Source: Paenimyroides tangerinum
GTDB lineage: Bacteria; Bacteroidota; Bacteroidia; Flavobacteriales; Flavobacteriaceae
NCBI RefSeq assembly: GCF_003865405.1
Contig: NZ_RQVQ01000005.1
Span: 62,001 to 126,000, forward strand
Direction of reading: 5' to 3'
Length of the DNA stretch: 64,000 bases
The position numbers and the translations under genes are program-made. Positions within the stretch are counted from its first letter, which is position 1. Each line of letters starts with the position of its first letter. The notes beneath the pieces were generated by a model. That model saw nothing but the letters and a program-made list of their open reading frames with translations, was not told the DNA's origin and ran no database searches. Below are positions 52,719 through 62,085 of the stretch, one piece after another.

Positions 52719-55700
52719 ATGAATGAAATTACTTTAAACAAATTAAGATGGGGCTATGGTAGCAGTGTCAAGCGATGGCTGCTACAAAAACTCCTAGTTT
52801 TAATGGTGTTGTTTGGAACAGTGTCATTAAATGCACAAATTCACATTGGTGCTAATGGAACAACAACTACCAGTTATTTTCCGCTCTATGGATTGTATAA
52901 TTATAATTATTCGCAGCAAATTGTTTTAGCTAGTGAATATGCCGCCGCTGATGGAGTTGGAGGGCCGATTACTCAGATAAAATGGAAAATCACAACAAAT
53001 GGAACAGGTTCTACAAATTGGAATAATTGGTCGGTTTTTATAGGGCATACTACTAAAACTTCATTTACAGGTACTACAGATTATGTGCCTCATGCGAATT
53101 TAGGTGCTGCTGTTTATTCTGGAATTGTTACTTTTGATGGGAATAATACATGGGTGACAATAAATTTGACGACACCATTTGTATATAATGGAACAGATAA
53201 TATTTTAGTTGCTGTGATAGAAGATGCACCTGGATGGGGGTCGACTCCTTCTTTTGCTGCTTATAATAATTCAGCAACACATGCTTTTCCTACAACAAAT
53301 AGAGGGGTTTATTATTATCAAGATCCACAGATTATTGATACAAGTGCTCCTGATGGCAGTGTTTATAAAGGAGTAAGTAACACTATTGCTCAAATTCAAT
53401 TTACGGGTGTAATGTCACCCTGTGCTAGTCCTCAAAATGTTGTTATAACGAATACACATAATAGTGCAACGGCAACTTGGAATGCAAATGCAAATGCCGA
53501 TTTAGGAGTTTCTTATGAATTGAGAACTTCAGGTGGTCCTAATAGTGGTGCTACTGGATTGGTGGACTCTGGAACTTTGGCTGCAGGTGTCAACACAGTT
53601 TCTCTTTCTAATCTATTACCAAGTACTAATTATACATTGTATCTAAAAACGAATTGTAGTACTTATACAAGTTCATGGGGTGCGGGGAATAGTTTTACAA
53701 CTTTTTCTTTGGTCCCTTCTCCTTGGTACGAAGGTTTCGCGACAGCAACAGCACCAGTTGGATTTGTTGTTAATGGGTTCAGTTTAACAAATTCAGCGAT
53801 TTCTAATCCTGGATCTACTGGTTACTTTTATAGAGTTGAACAATGGGTTCCTGGGGATATTGATGCTGTTACAGTTGTAAATGTTGGTCCAATATTAACT
53901 GGTGATAAATTTTCGTTTGATTATAACGTGTCAGATTATTATACTCCTGGTGATTTTGTTGATGTCGGAGCTGTTAATTTTAGAGTTGAGTTTTTTGTTA
54001 ATTTTTCTAATACTCCGGTTTTAATTAGTGAATTTACAAATTCAGGTGATAATCAATGGGGAACATTTGAATATCCGTTAACAAGTTATGTAGGTCAGGT
54101 TGTAAAGGCTAAAGTTACTGCTGTTTATACAAGTACGGATTATGATTTTGACTATTATGTCGGATTAGATAATTTCTATATTGGTTCTTGTGCTTTACCT
54201 TTGACCACTAATATTGCAAAAACAAATAATTCTGCAACATTATCATGGGATGGATATACTGGTAATACATATACTATTGAATATGGACCAACTGGTTTTG
54301 CTCCTGGTACAGGTACAATTGTGACAGGTGTTACTAACAATCATTTAATTTCAGGTTTGTTACCAACAACTACTTATCAAGTTTATGTTATTAATAACTG
54401 TGGTAATAGTTCGAGTCCTAAGGTTGGGCCTTTTGCATTTACAACTGAAACAGTTGTTCCTTCACCTTGGTTTGAAGGTTTTGCAACGAGTACCATGCCT
54501 GTTGGTTTTAATGTTACTGGTTTAACATTGACAAATGATTTAGCGTCTAATCCTGGATCAAACGGATATTTTTACAGACAAAATTTAGATTCTGCTGGTG
54601 AAATCGCTGTCTTATCAACTGTGAATGTTGGTCCTATTTTAACAGGGGATGTTTTTTCATTTGATTATAGTTTGAGAGAATGGAATGGAGGGCCAGGAAC
54701 TCCAGCAGGTGAAGCATCCTTTAATATTGAGCTTTCTACTAATTTTGGAAATTCTTATATTAGCATTGGAGATTTTCTTAATGAAGAAAATTCTGATTGG
54801 GTTCGTTTTGAGTATCCTTTAGGTGCTTATGTTGGTCAAGTTGTTAAAATTAGAGTTAAGGTTGAAAGATTATCAGGTGATTATTACATTGGATTAGATA
54901 ATTTCTATATTGGTTCATGTGCAATGCCAAATGTTCCTCAAGTTGCTAATACTACGATGAACTCAGCTCTTTTAGAGTGGATAGCTTCACCAACTGATGT
55001 TTTTGAAATTGAGTACGGTCCTGTTGGTTTTGTACAAGGTTCAGGAACTGTTTTGATTGCTACAGGTTCATCAATTAATATAAGTGGTTTAACAGAATCA
55101 ACACAATATGAATATTACATTCGTAGAAAATGTTCAGATACCAATTTTTCACCAAGAATGGGGAAATTTAAATTCATTACATCTTGTGCTGTGTTTACAA
55201 CTTCTTTTGTTGAGAATTTTGATTCTACGGCTACTGGTTCTTCTACTAATTCTACAGTGCCTATTTGTTGGACATTCTATGATGGCGGTGCTGGATATGG
55301 TTTTGTAAATACTGGAAGTGTAGCCCCTGCAACTCCGTCTAAGCATTTCTATATTTACAATAATTCAGATATGACAAATCCTTATATATTGATTTCTCCT
55401 GAAACTGATAATTTAGGTAATGGAGCATATCAAGTAAGATTTAAAGCTAGAACAGGTTCAAATGGTGCTAAATTGAAATTTGGTAGGATGTCAAATAAAT
55501 TGGATGCATCTACTTTTGTAGAAATAACAGAAATTACGTTGCCAACAACTTATTCAGCAACTGATTTTGTTGTGTATTTGCCAGTAACTACAGATGATTA
55601 TTTTGCCTTTAAATTTGCGCCATCAGCAACTTATCAAAGTTTGTATATTGATAATGTAAATTATGAGCCAATACCTGCGTGTGCACCACCAGTAGGTTTA

Positions 55701-58340
55701 AATGCGCAAGCTAATTTCGCTAATATGACTGCGAATTTGACTTGGCAAGGACCTCCAAATGTTACAAATAATAATTTTGAGATCGAATGGGGAGAAACTG
55801 GTTTTGTACAAGGGTCGGCAGATGGAACAATAGTTACTTCAACTACTCTAAACACAACAATTTCTAATTTAGTTATGGGAGAGTCGTATTCTTTCTATGT
55901 TAGAAGAATGTGTGGTGCCGAAAATACAGCTTGGGTTGGTCCTTATACTTTTGTAATGGATTATTGTATTCCAAATTCTAATAATGTAGAAGGAGTAGGA
56001 ATGACTGGATTGGTTGTTGATGGTACTGACTTTGAGATCACTATGGATGATTCTAATTTGTATAATACACAATATTTAAATACTAACGAACTGTCTTTGA
56101 CTGCAGGTGTTAATATTCCAATCGAAGCTACTTACAGTACAGCATCTTCGGGAGGTTGGCTTTATGATTACTATACTACGATATGGATTGATTTAAATAA
56201 TGATGGAATTTTATCTAATTCTGAAATTGTTTTTACTGCAATTCCTATTGAATCTAGTATTGATGGTGTAACTCATGAACTTCCGGCTGGTTCTTCTTTT
56301 ATTATTCCTGATGGTGGGAATAATATTACAGGAGTTTATAGAATGAGAATTATTGGAAGAGAAAGTAGCTATGCTGTTGATTCTTGTGTAACAGGTTCTA
56401 CATCTTGGTTTTTTACAGTTGACATGAATGTGAATATTGTATTCCCATGTATTCAACCTACAAATATTAATTTCTTAGATGTTGGTTACGAGTATGTGGT
56501 GTTAGATTGGGAAGGTCAAGGTAATAATAATTTTGAATTAGAGTATGGAGTTACTGGTTTTGTTCCAGGAACAGGTACAACTCTTTTAAATGTTACTAAA
56601 CCTTATACTTTAGAAAATTTAACTCCTGGTACAACGTATGATTTCTATATCAGAAAAAAATGTGGAGATTTGTATAGCGATTGGAGCGCTGTGGCTTCTA
56701 CTTATGTGTTCTGTGATACTCCTGAGCCAACTGGTGCTAGTTCTCAAACGTTGGTTTCTGATCAATTGTTATCTGATCTTGTAATTGAAGGGCAAAACTT
56801 GAAATTCTATACAGATCCTAGTTTGACTCAAGAAGTGCCAGCTTCAACAGTATTACAAGTTAGTGGAACTTACTTTGTAACACAAACGATCAATTGTGAG
56901 AGTGATTCATTCTTGATTGTTGATGTTACTGTTTTACCTCGTATTGCTATGCCTATTGTAGCAGCTGGTCAATCATATTGTGATGGAGGTGTTATTGCAG
57001 ATATTCCTGTTACTTCGATTTCTGGTGCTACTGTTATTTGGTATGCTTCAGCAACAAGTACAACTCCTTTAGCTGCAAATACTCCTTTAGTTACGGGGGT
57101 TTACTATGTGGTTCAAACAGATGGTATTACAACTTCGCATAGATTATCAGTGCCAGTTGTTATAAATACAACTCCTCCAAATCTTGTTTCTCAGACAATT
57201 AGTTTGTGTGGTTCTTATACATTTGGAAACTTAGCTATTAATAATTTACAAGGAACAACTGTTAAGTGGTATGTTTCTACAACGGCAACAGCTCCTATTG
57301 CGAACAATGTGCCAGTAGTTACAGGAACATATTATGTGACTCAGAGTTTTGGTATTTGTGAATCACAAAGAGTTCCTTATCAAGTTACACAAAATGAGTC
57401 GTTGAATAAACCAATTGCTGGCGTTCAAAATTTCTGTGGAAGCGGTACAGTTGCTGATTTAGTTGCGCAAGGTGTTCCTGGTGCTCAATTGTTGTGGTAT
57501 GCTTCTGCAACATCGGTTAATGCATTGAATCCATCAGCTACATTATCTAGTGGAACATATTATGTGGCTCAGACTATGAATGGATGTTCTTCTGAAAGAA
57601 GAGCTGTTGCGGTGAGAGTGATTTCGATTGCAGCTCCTCAATTGACTCCGTTTACTGTTTGTGGTGGTGGTACAATTTCTGATTTGTACATTCCAGTTTC
57701 AACAGAAACTTCATATAGATGGTATTTGACTCCATCTAGTGATTTTGAATTAGAACAAACAACTCCATTGGTTCAAGGAACATATTTTGTTGAAAGAGTT
57801 CAATATGGTTGCGTTTCTGCAAGAACTGCAGTTCAAGTTAATATTGGTGAGGTGCCAAATCCACCAACAGGTGTTGCAACTCAATCTTTTGTTGAAGGTT
57901 CAACAATTGCTAACTTAGTTCTTAATCAATCAAATGTTGTTTGGTATGCAAGTTTCAATGATTCTCAGAATGGTGTTAATCCTTTACCTTCTTATACACC
58001 TTTGGTAAACGGAACTACTTATTTTGCAGTAATTATTGGTACAAACGGATGTCCAAGTTATCCTTTAGCTGTAACTGTTGATGTTTATTTATCTAATGAT
58101 GAGTTTGATAAAGAAGGATTGAAATATTATCCAAATCCAGTTAATGATGTGTTGAATATCGATTATGTTGAATCTATTAGATTTGTTGAAGTGTTTGATT
58201 TATTAGGAAAACGAGTGAAAACTCTAAATACAAATGATCAAAATGTTCAAATTGATTTATCTGATTTAGCTTCTGGAACTTATATGATTCAGTTGAAAAC
58301 AGATTCAAAAACACAATTTATTAAAGTAATTAAGAAGTAA
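52719..58340 (+). CDS. Giant T9SS surface protein 3 (1873 aa; anchor-J, FN3, GEVED, Ig_7-like)
   Basis: Long signal region (MNEITLNKLRWGYGSSVKRW followed by a hydrophobic core, ending LNAQ at about 40). N-terminal jelly-roll (40-228), FN3, two anchor-J-like domains (SPWYEGFATATAPVGF; SPWFEGFATSTMPVGF, each ending YYxGLDNFYIGSC), and FN3 units follow. Then a third MAM-like domain (SFVENFDSTATG ... YIDNVNYEPIP), a GEVED domain (YCIPNSNNVEG ... TTIWIDLNNDGILSNSE), FN3, six Ig_7-like repeats (about 1335-1790) and a type A sorting domain (YYPNPVNDVLNIDY ... IKVIKK). It shares C-terminal repeats with proteins 1 and 2 but its front half with protein 4, so it looks like a hybrid of two sub-families. 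Probably a surface adhesin. Confidence 0.86.
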   Translation: MNEITLNKLRWGYGSSVKRWLLQKLLVLMVLFGTVSLNAQIHIGANGTTTTSYFPLYGLYNYNYSQQIVLASEYAAADGVGGPITQIKWKITTNGTGSTNWNNWSVFIGHTTKTSFTGTTDYVPHANLGAAVYSGIVTFDGNNTWVTINLTTPFVYNGTDNILVAVIEDAPGWGSTPSFAAYNNSATHAFPTTNRGVYYYQDPQIIDTSAPDGSVYKGVSNTIAQIQFTGVMSPCASPQNVVITNTHNSATATWNANANADLGVSYELRTSGGPNSGATGLVDSGTLAAGVNTVSLSNLLPSTNYTLYLKTNCSTYTSSWGAGNSFTTFSLVPSPWYEGFATATAPVGFVVNGFSLTNSAISNPGSTGYFYRVEQWVPGDIDAVTVVNVGPILTGDKFSFDYNVSDYYTPGDFVDVGAVNFRVEFFVNFSNTPVLISEFTNSGDNQWGTFEYPLTSYVGQVVKAKVTAVYTSTDYDFDYYVGLDNFYIGSCALPLTTNIAKTNNSATLSWDGYTGNTYTIEYGPTGFAPGTGTIVTGVTNNHLISGLLPTTTYQVYVINNCGNSSSPKVGPFAFTTETVVPSPWFEGFATSTMPVGFNVTGLTLTNDLASNPGSNGYFYRQNLDSAGEIAVLSTVNVGPILTGDVFSFDYSLREWNGGPGTPAGEASFNIELSTNFGNSYISIGDFLNEENSDWVRFEYPLGAYVGQVVKIRVKVERLSGDYYIGLDNFYIGSCAMPNVPQVANTTMNSALLEWIASPTDVFEIEYGPVGFVQGSGTVLIATGSSINISGLTESTQYEYYIRRKCSDTNFSPRMGKFKFITSCAVFTTSFVENFDSTATGSSTNSTVPICWTFYDGGAGYGFVNTGSVAPATPSKHFYIYNNSDMTNPYILISPETDNLGNGAYQVRFKARTGSNGAKLKFGRMSNKLDASTFVEITEITLPTTYSATDFVVYLPVTTDDYFAFKFAPSATYQSLYIDNVNYEPIPACAPPVGLNAQANFANMTANLTWQGPPNVTNNNFEIEWGETGFVQGSADGTIVTSTTLNTTISNLVMGESYSFYVRRMCGAENTAWVGPYTFVMDYCIPNSNNVEGVGMTGLVVDGTDFEITMDDSNLYNTQYLNTNELSLTAGVNIPIEATYSTASSGGWLYDYYTTIWIDLNNDGILSNSEIVFTAIPIESSIDGVTHELPAGSSFIIPDGGNNITGVYRMRIIGRESSYAVDSCVTGSTSWFFTVDMNVNIVFPCIQPTNINFLDVGYEYVVLDWEGQGNNNFELEYGVTGFVPGTGTTLLNVTKPYTLENLTPGTTYDFYIRKKCGDLYSDWSAVASTYVFCDTPEPTGASSQTLVSDQLLSDLVIEGQNLKFYTDPSLTQEVPASTVLQVSGTYFVTQTINCESDSFLIVDVTVLPRIAMPIVAAGQSYCDGGVIADIPVTSISGATVIWYASATSTTPLAANTPLVTGVYYVVQTDGITTSHRLSVPVVINTTPPNLVSQTISLCGSYTFGNLAINNLQGTTVKWYVSTTATAPIANNVPVVTGTYYVTQSFGICESQRVPYQVTQNESLNKPIAGVQNFCGSGTVADLVAQGVPGAQLLWYASATSVNALNPSATLSSGTYYVAQTMNGCSSERRAVAVRVISIAAPQLTPFTVCGGGTISDLYIPVSTETSYRWYLTPSSDFELEQTTPLVQGTYFVERVQYGCVSARTAVQVNIGEVPNPPTGVATQSFVEGSTIANLVLNQSNVVWYASFNDSQNGVNPLPSYTPLVNGTTYFAVIIGTNGCPSYPLAVTVDVYLSNDEFDKEGLKYYPNPVNDVLNIDYVESIRFVEVFDLLGKRVKTLNTNDQNVQIDLSDLASGTYMIQLKTDSKTQFIKVIKK

Positions 58341-58356
58341 TATATTAATTGTAATG

Positions 58357-58388
58357 AAAAAGCCAGGATGTAAATCCTGGCTTTTTTT
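58357..58388 (+). terminator. Terminator of giant surface gene 3
   Basis: Perfect 13-pair stem AAAAAGCCAGGAT / ATCCTGGCTTTTT with a GTAA loop. Confidence 0.92.
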
Positions 58389-58403
58389 GGTCTAAAAATG
58401 AAA

Positions 58404-58434
58404 CAAAAAAACCGATGATATAATTTCATCGGTC
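58404..58434 (-). terminator. Terminator of the dipeptidase gene
   Basis: On the minus strand ACCGATGA / TCATCGGT with a T-run, eight bases after the stop. Confidence 0.82.
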
Positions 58435-58441
58435 TTTAGTT

Positions 58442-59830
58442 TTATTTAGATAATTCTGTGAAATATTTGTAGAATAGCGGAATTGTTTCGATTCCTTTCA
58501 AGTAATTGAAAACACCGAAATGTTCGTTAGGTGAATGAATTGCATCTGAATCCAAACCAAATCCCATCATAATTGTTTTTGATTTTAATTCCTTTTCAAA
58601 TAAAGCAACAATCGGAATTGAACCTCCAGAACGAACTGGAATTGGAGTTACTCCAAATGAATCTGAATAAGCTTTTGAAGCAGCTTGATATCCAATAGAA
58701 TCGATTGGAGTTACATAACCTTGTCCTCCGTGATGAGGAGTAACTTTTACTTTTACAGATTTCGGAGCGATACTTTCAAAATAGTTTTTGAATAATTCTG
58801 TGATTTCTTCCCAATCTTGATTTGGTACTAAACGCATTGAAATTTTTGCAAATGCTTTTGAAGCGATAACTGTTTTTGCACCTTCTCCAGTATATCCTCC
58901 CCAAATTCCATTAACATCTAAAGTTGGACGGATTGAATTTCTTTCGTTTGTAGTATATCCAGCTTCTCCATAAATATCTTCAATATCTAAAGCATTTTTG
59001 TAATCATCTAACGAAAATGGACGTTTTCCCATTTCATCTCTTTCTTCGCGAGAAAGTTCTTCAACCTTGTCGTAGAAGCCAGGAATCGTAATGTGGTTGT
59101 TTTCGTCGTGTAATTGCGCAATCATTTTAGATAAAATATTGATTGGATTTGCAACTGCTCCGCCATATAAACCAGAATGTAAATCTCTATTTGGTCCAGT
59201 AACCTCAACCTCAACATAACTCAAACCTCTTAAACCAGTAGTTATAGAAGGTTGTGTATTAGAAATCATTCCTGTGTCTGAAATCAGAATAACATCATTT
59301 TTTAATTTCTCTTGATTTCTTTCAACAAACCAAGCTAAAGACGCTGATCCAACTTCTTCTTCGCCTTCAATCATGAATTTTACATTGCAAGGTAATGTGT
59401 TTGTTTGCATCATTAATTCCAATGCTTTAACGTGCATAAACATTTGTCCTTTATCGTCACAAGCACCACGTGCAAAAATAGCACCTTCTGGATGAATTAG
59501 TGTTGTTTTGATTACAGGTTCGAAAGGTGGTGAATCCCATAATTCAATTGGATCTGCCGGTTGAACATCGTAATGTCCGTAAACTAATACGGTTGGTAAA
59601 GAAGAATCGAAGATCTTTTCACCATAAACAATCGGGTATCCTGGTGTTTCACAGATCTCAACTTGATCGCATCCTGCCTTTTCTAAAAAAAACTTTACTT
59701 TTTCTGCAGTGTTTAAAACATCTTGTGAATAGGCACTATCAGCACTTACAGAAGGGATTTTTAAAAGGTCAATTAGTTCATTTATAAAACGTTCCTTGTT
59801 TTTGTCAATGTAATTCTTAATGTGTTCCAT
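58442..59830 (-). CDS. M20-family dipeptidase
   Basis: The 462-residue cytosolic metallopeptidase has the di-zinc site in VYGHYDVQPADP (His, Asp), the bridging Asp in ARGACDDKGQMFMHV, the catalytic Glu in MIEGEEEVGSASL, and the final His in DSDAIHSPNEHFG. The lid domain has DLHSGLYGGAVANPI. It is closest to the M20 dipeptidase/carnosinase-like branch, which cleaves short peptides. It lies on the opposite strand between two giant surface genes and seems unrelated to them in function. Confidence 0.9.
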   Translation of the reverse strand: MEHIKNYIDKNKERFINELIDLLKIPSVSADSAYSQDVLNTAEKVKFFLEKAGCDQVEICETPGYPIVYGEKIFDSSLPTVLVYGHYDVQPADPIELWDSPPFEPVIKTTLIHPEGAIFARGACDDKGQMFMHVKALELMMQTNTLPCNVKFMIEGEEEVGSASLAWFVERNQEKLKNDVILISDTGMISNTQPSITTGLRGLSYVEVEVTGPNRDLHSGLYGGAVANPINILSKMIAQLHDENNHITIPGFYDKVEELSREERDEMGKRPFSLDDYKNALDIEDIYGEAGYTTNERNSIRPTLDVNGIWGGYTGEGAKTVIASKAFAKISMRLVPNQDWEEITELFKNYFESIAPKSVKVKVTPHHGGQGYVTPIDSIGYQAASKAYSDSFGVTPIPVRSGGSIPIVALFEKELKSKTIMMGFGLDSDAIHSPNEHFGVFNYLKGIETIPLFYKYFTELSK

Positions 59831-59894
59831 GATTTGATTTTGAATGAAAGGTTAAGTCGAACAAATATAATTATAAAAAAAATAATATTTTTTC

Positions 59895-59924
59895 TTGCAG
59901 AATAAAAAACCATTCGTATATTTG
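59895..59924 (+). promoter_or_regulatory. Promoter of tRNA-Leu
   Basis: TTG at 59895-59897, 19-base spacer, TATATTTG at 59917-59924; predicted transcript start about 50 bases before the tRNA. Confidence 0.75.
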
Positions 59925-59980
59925 CAACGTCTTAAAGAAACAACGGTACTCTTTCTGAGGTCAGAGTTTATAAGCCATCA

Positions 59981-60062
59981 GCGGGTATGGTGAAATTGGT
60001 AGACACGCCAGACTTAGGATCTGGTGCCGCAAGGTGTGAAGGTTCGAGTCCTTTTACCCGCA
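59981..60062 (+). tRNA. tRNA-Leu (anticodon UAG)
   Basis: Acceptor GCGGGTA / TACCCGC; D-arm with TGGTAGACACGCCA; anticodon stem CCAGA / TCTGG with loop CTTAGGA (anticodon TAG, reading CUN codons); long class II variable arm (TGCCGCAAGGTGTG); T-loop GGTTCGAGTCC. CCA is not encoded (CAC follows). It has its own promoter and terminator. Confidence 0.96.
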
Positions 60063-60063
60063 C

Positions 60064-60095
60064 AAAAAACCTCTTCAGAAATGAAGAGGTTTTTT
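60064..60095 (+). terminator. Terminator of tRNA-Leu
   Basis: ACCTCTTCA / TGAAGAGGT with a GAAA tetraloop and a run of six T. Confidence 0.9.
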
Positions 60096-60100
60096 AATTT

Positions 60101-60269
60101 TTATTCAAAATGATGATGAACTGATTCAGCTTTGTTTTCAAATTTAGTTCCATCAAAATATTCTTGTAATGGCACTTTTTAGTATTTCTGTTGATTTATA
60201 ATCAAGACCATTTTTTATCTCTCCCCAACTTTTGCGCTTGCCCCCTTTTTTATCGACGAAAAAATAGAA
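60101..60269 (-). pseudogene. Frameshifted 3' remnant of an unidentified gene
   Basis: On the minus strand, one frame reads ...FVDKKGGKRKSWGEIKNGLD then YKSTEILK. A second frame continues ...VPLQEYFDGTKFENKAESVH and ends HHFE-stop (TAA at 60103-60101). Joining the two frames near 60178 gives about 57 protein-like residues with no start. I cannot identify the parent gene. The rest of the interval to 60474 is A/T-rich and holds only a possible -7 box. Confidence 0.4.
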
Positions 60270-60329
60270 GTTTAATTATCTATCTTTTAATTCTGATTTA
60301 GTTTTTTTTAAAGTTATTATTATAAGAAA

Positions 60330-60337
60330 TAGTTTTG
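60330..60337 (+). promoter_or_regulatory. Possible -7 box of giant surface gene 4
   Basis: TAGTTTTG fits TAnnTTTG but lacks an obvious TTG partner; the leader would be about 135 bases. Confidence 0.3.
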
Positions 60338-60474
60338 TTTATTAATTTTTTATTGTTATTTTTAACTAATATTTAAATTATTGTTAATAAATTGTGGTTT
60401 TTTGTTGTGATTTTATTTATTTTAGGAAATTAATTTAATAAGTAAAATAATTTAAATCAATCAACTATTTATTT

Positions 60475-62085
60475 ATGAATGAAATTACTTTTCAATCAAA
60501 GTTGACAAGATCCATGCGCTTTTTTAAGTATGGAATTTATTGTCTCGTATTTCTTGTCGGGCATCTCACGTTCGGTCAAGCGGTTGGAACCATACAAATC
60601 GGTTCTGGATCAAACACCTCATCAGGTGGAACTGGTATTCCTGTTACAAATTTTGACTACAGTTATTCGCAACAAATCGTTTCGTCTTCAGAGTACGCAG
60701 CGGGTGGAGGTATTGCTGGTAATATTACTAAATTAAGATATAAACCGGCTGCCGTTGGTGATGTTTTAGTTTGGAATGACCTTAAAATTTATATTGCAAA
60801 TACAACTAAAACAGAGTTTACTAGTGATTCAGATTGGGTATCATTTTCTGATTTAACTCTAGTTTTTAATGGTGTTATTTCTCCAACACCGGTTGATGGT
60901 CAATGGTTCGAAATTACATTTATAACTCCATTTGCATATACGGGAGGAAATCTTGTTGTAGCTGTTCATGAAAATGCAATGGGTTGGCAAGGAGGACATG
61001 AATTTAGTTCTTATGTATCAACATCTAATACTGGTATTGTTTGGAGACAAGATACAGATAATATTGATCCAGCTACTGCTACGATCGTTGCAAATGGGAG
61101 AACATCTAATTTAGCTCAAATACAATTTGTTGGAGCTGTTGCTCCGTGTTTGGCTCCAGCAAATATTCAGATAGTTCCAACTGCAAACGGAGGAACTGTA
61201 TCATGGGCATCAAATTCGAATGCTGTTGATCACGAATGGATTGTGGTAGCTAATAATGCGGGTGTTGGGGCAACTCCTGTAGCTTCAGGTATAGGTGCGA
61301 TTTCATCAGCTATCGTTACAGGTTTGAATGCTGCTACTCAATATGATTTGTATGTGAAAACAAATTGTTCTGGAACAGATGGAGTGAGTCTCTGGTCTAT
61401 AAAAATTGATTTTGTTACAAATTGTGATGTTACACCATTAATAAATGAAAATTTTGATTCTACTCAACCTTCTTTATTACCATTTTGTTGGACTTTTATT
61501 GGGGGGGATCCTATGGATTTTTTTTCAGGACATGGATGGGTTGTTGATTACAATGGTGTTTCTGAACCTAACAGTTTTGAGATTTTTAACGGATTAGATA
61601 ATTTAAGTGATTATATTTTAATTAGTCCCGAAACAAATAACTTAGGTAATGGAACTAAACAATTACGTTTCTTTGCTGGTACAGGAGAAACTAATGTTGA
61701 ATTAATTGTTGGAACAATGAGTGATCCTACTCAAGTCTCAACTTTTACTCCGTTACCTGGAGGTGTTATTCAATTGACAAATCAATATGTAGAATATGTA
61801 GTTACTTTGCCTGCTGGTACAGACGACTATTTTGCATTTAAACATGGTAACTTAGATAGTTTTCAAGATATTTATATAGACGATGTTGTAATGATGGATC
61901 CACCTGTTTGTAATGGTGTGGATTTCGGAACTGGTACTGCTACTGAGATTACTAATGTCCAAGCAAAATTGAGTTGGGTTAGTACGGCAGCAAATTTTGA
62001 TATTGAATATGGTGAGGTTGATTTTGTTCAAGGCTCAGGTACTTTGTTGACCAATGTTGCAAATAATTATGTTTTATCTAATTAG
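60475..62085 (+). CDS. Giant T9SS-type surface protein 4, N-terminal part (frameshifted)
   Basis: The 536-codon frame resembles the start of giant protein 3: long signal region beginning MNEITFQSK, cleavage near TFGQ, and a jelly-roll domain with SYSQQIVSSSEYAAGGGIAG. Then come FN3 (about 215-320), a MAM-like domain (NENFDSTQPSLLPFCWTF ... IYIDDVVMMDP) and the start of another FN3 (FDIEYGEVDFVQGSGTLL). It stops at TAG 62083-62085 in the middle of that FN3 domain. The missing part continues in the next frame from 62082, so one base (probably a T in AATTTAGAT) has been lost or the sequence has an error there. Confidence 0.75.
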   Translation: MNEITFQSKLTRSMRFFKYGIYCLVFLVGHLTFGQAVGTIQIGSGSNTSSGGTGIPVTNFDYSYSQQIVSSSEYAAGGGIAGNITKLRYKPAAVGDVLVWNDLKIYIANTTKTEFTSDSDWVSFSDLTLVFNGVISPTPVDGQWFEITFITPFAYTGGNLVVAVHENAMGWQGGHEFSSYVSTSNTGIVWRQDTDNIDPATATIVANGRTSNLAQIQFVGAVAPCLAPANIQIVPTANGGTVSWASNSNAVDHEWIVVANNAGVGATPVASGIGAISSAIVTGLNAATQYDLYVKTNCSGTDGVSLWSIKIDFVTNCDVTPLINENFDSTQPSLLPFCWTFIGGDPMDFFSGHGWVVDYNGVSEPNSFEIFNGLDNLSDYILISPETNNLGNGTKQLRFFAGTGETNVELIVGTMSDPTQVSTFTPLPGGVIQLTNQYVEYVVTLPAGTDDYFAFKHGNLDSFQDIYIDDVVMMDPPVCNGVDFGTGTATEITNVQAKLSWVSTAANFDIEYGEVDFVQGSGTLLTNVANNYVLSN

